64,000 bases of DNA from Bacillus coahuilensis m4-4 (GTDB taxonomy: Bacteria; Bacillota; Bacilli; Bacillales; Bacillaceae_K), in NCBI RefSeq assembly GCF_000171615.1, contig NZ_ABFU01000051.3, forward strand, positions 1 through 64,000, in the 5' to 3' direction. Shown piece after piece: positions 63,781-64,000 of the stretch (within the stretch, counting starts at the first letter, position 1; each line of letters starts with the position of its first letter). Both the position numbers and the translations under genes were made by a program. The notes under the pieces were generated by a model. It ran no database searches. It saw only the letters and a program-made list of their open reading frames with translations, and was not told the DNA's origin.

Positions 63781-64000
63781 GTGACGGAAACATTAAAGGA
63801 AAAACGACTTAGATATATTTTAATTCTTTTGTTTATTTCAATCACGGTGATTGGATTACTCTGGGACCGAGATGATAATGAACAAATAGCGACTCAAGAA
63901 ACGAAAGCATTGGTACTAGTTCAAGGGGTGGAAGAAACCGGAAAACAGCCGCTCGTCATCCTTGCCAATTCAATAGATGAGATCAATCGGTTAACACTTT
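63781..64000 (+). CDS. N-terminal part of an unrecognised membrane-anchored protein (cut by window end)
   Basis: At least 73 residues from GTG 63781 (MTETLKEKRLRYIL), open to the window end. One membrane helix (about 11-27, YILILLFISITVIGLLW) is followed by a hydrophilic segment, so the rest may be outside. A weak AAAGAGTGA box precedes the start. Too little is present to name a family. Confidence 0.55.
   Translation, partial: MTETLKEKRLRYILILLFISITVIGLLWDRDDNEQIATQETKALVLVQGVEETGKQPLVILANSIDEINRLTL

Overview
The window is a stretch of chromosome from a member of the Bacillaceae (low-GC, endospore-forming Firmicutes). Strong GGAGG ribosome binding sites, many GTG/TTG starts and intrinsic terminators support this. 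Gene content and order follow the B. subtilis 'yt' region: ytfP-ytgP-ytzG-ytzE, ytkP-thpR-amyX-ytmP-ytzH-trmB-ytnP-ytzB-ytoP-ytoQ-ytpPQR-sftA, murC, ytxGHJ, aroA-ccpA-motPS, acuCBA/acsA, tyrS, rpsD. Cse60, CcpA, MotPS and bacilliredoxin-type YtxJ all fit this group. I cannot name the species.

Layout. 1-3.7 kb: a YkwC-like dehydrogenase, a LytE-like cell-wall hydrolase, a DMT transporter and a rhodanese. 3.8-15.6 kb: a complete subtype I-C CRISPR-Cas locus (cas3, cas5c, cas8c, cas7, cas4, cas1, cas2), a leader, and an array of 52 recognisable repeats plus a decayed remnant. cas3 is cut off from the other cas genes by a terminator, and those genes have their own promoter. 15.6-22 kb: cse60, ytfP, the lipid II flippase homologue ytgP, a pseudouridine synthase, ytzE and pepV. 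22-33 kb: a small repeat element, a zinc-ribbon mini-protein, a cysteine synthase-like gene, thpR, a type I pullulanase, tRNA methyltransferase trmB, the lactonase homologue ytnP and peptidases. 33-45 kb: a lipoprotein, an orphan PTS IIC-like protein, ytpP-ytpQ-ytpR-sftA, a nicotinate phosphoribosyltransferase, murC, an M29 aminopeptidase and the ytxG-ytxH stress operon with ytxJ. 45-59 kb: an FtsA-like protein with a repeated C-terminal half, aroA, ccpA, the sodium stator motP-motS, the acetyl-CoA synthetase control module acuABC/acsA with a cre site, and a class A penicillin-binding protein. 59-64 kb: tyrS under a T-box, an ECF sigma/DUF4179 anti-sigma pair, rpsD with a leader, and the start of a membrane protein.

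The most important caution is sequence quality. About 25 genes carry one or more single-base frame breaks, almost all in short homopolymers. They include genes a living cell should need (tyrS, sftA, ccpA, a penicillin-binding protein) and five of the seven cas genes. Each break is repaired by adding or removing one base, and the repaired protein has normal family length. I read these as base-calling errors, not pseudogenes, and list each gene as one CDS with the break stated.

Working together: the cas genes adapt, process and interfere. AcuA, AcuC and AcsA form an acetylation switch whose control region carries a cre for the nearby CcpA. YtpP/Q/R/SftA and MurC follow each other in the same direction. 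TyrS is controlled by uncharged tRNA-Tyr. I found no convincing undescribed defence system. The best candidates for new biology are the repeat-rich FtsA-like protein, a glycine/tyrosine-rich zipper protein, the 53-codon ORF after motS, and the inverted repeats around the zinc-ribbon gene.
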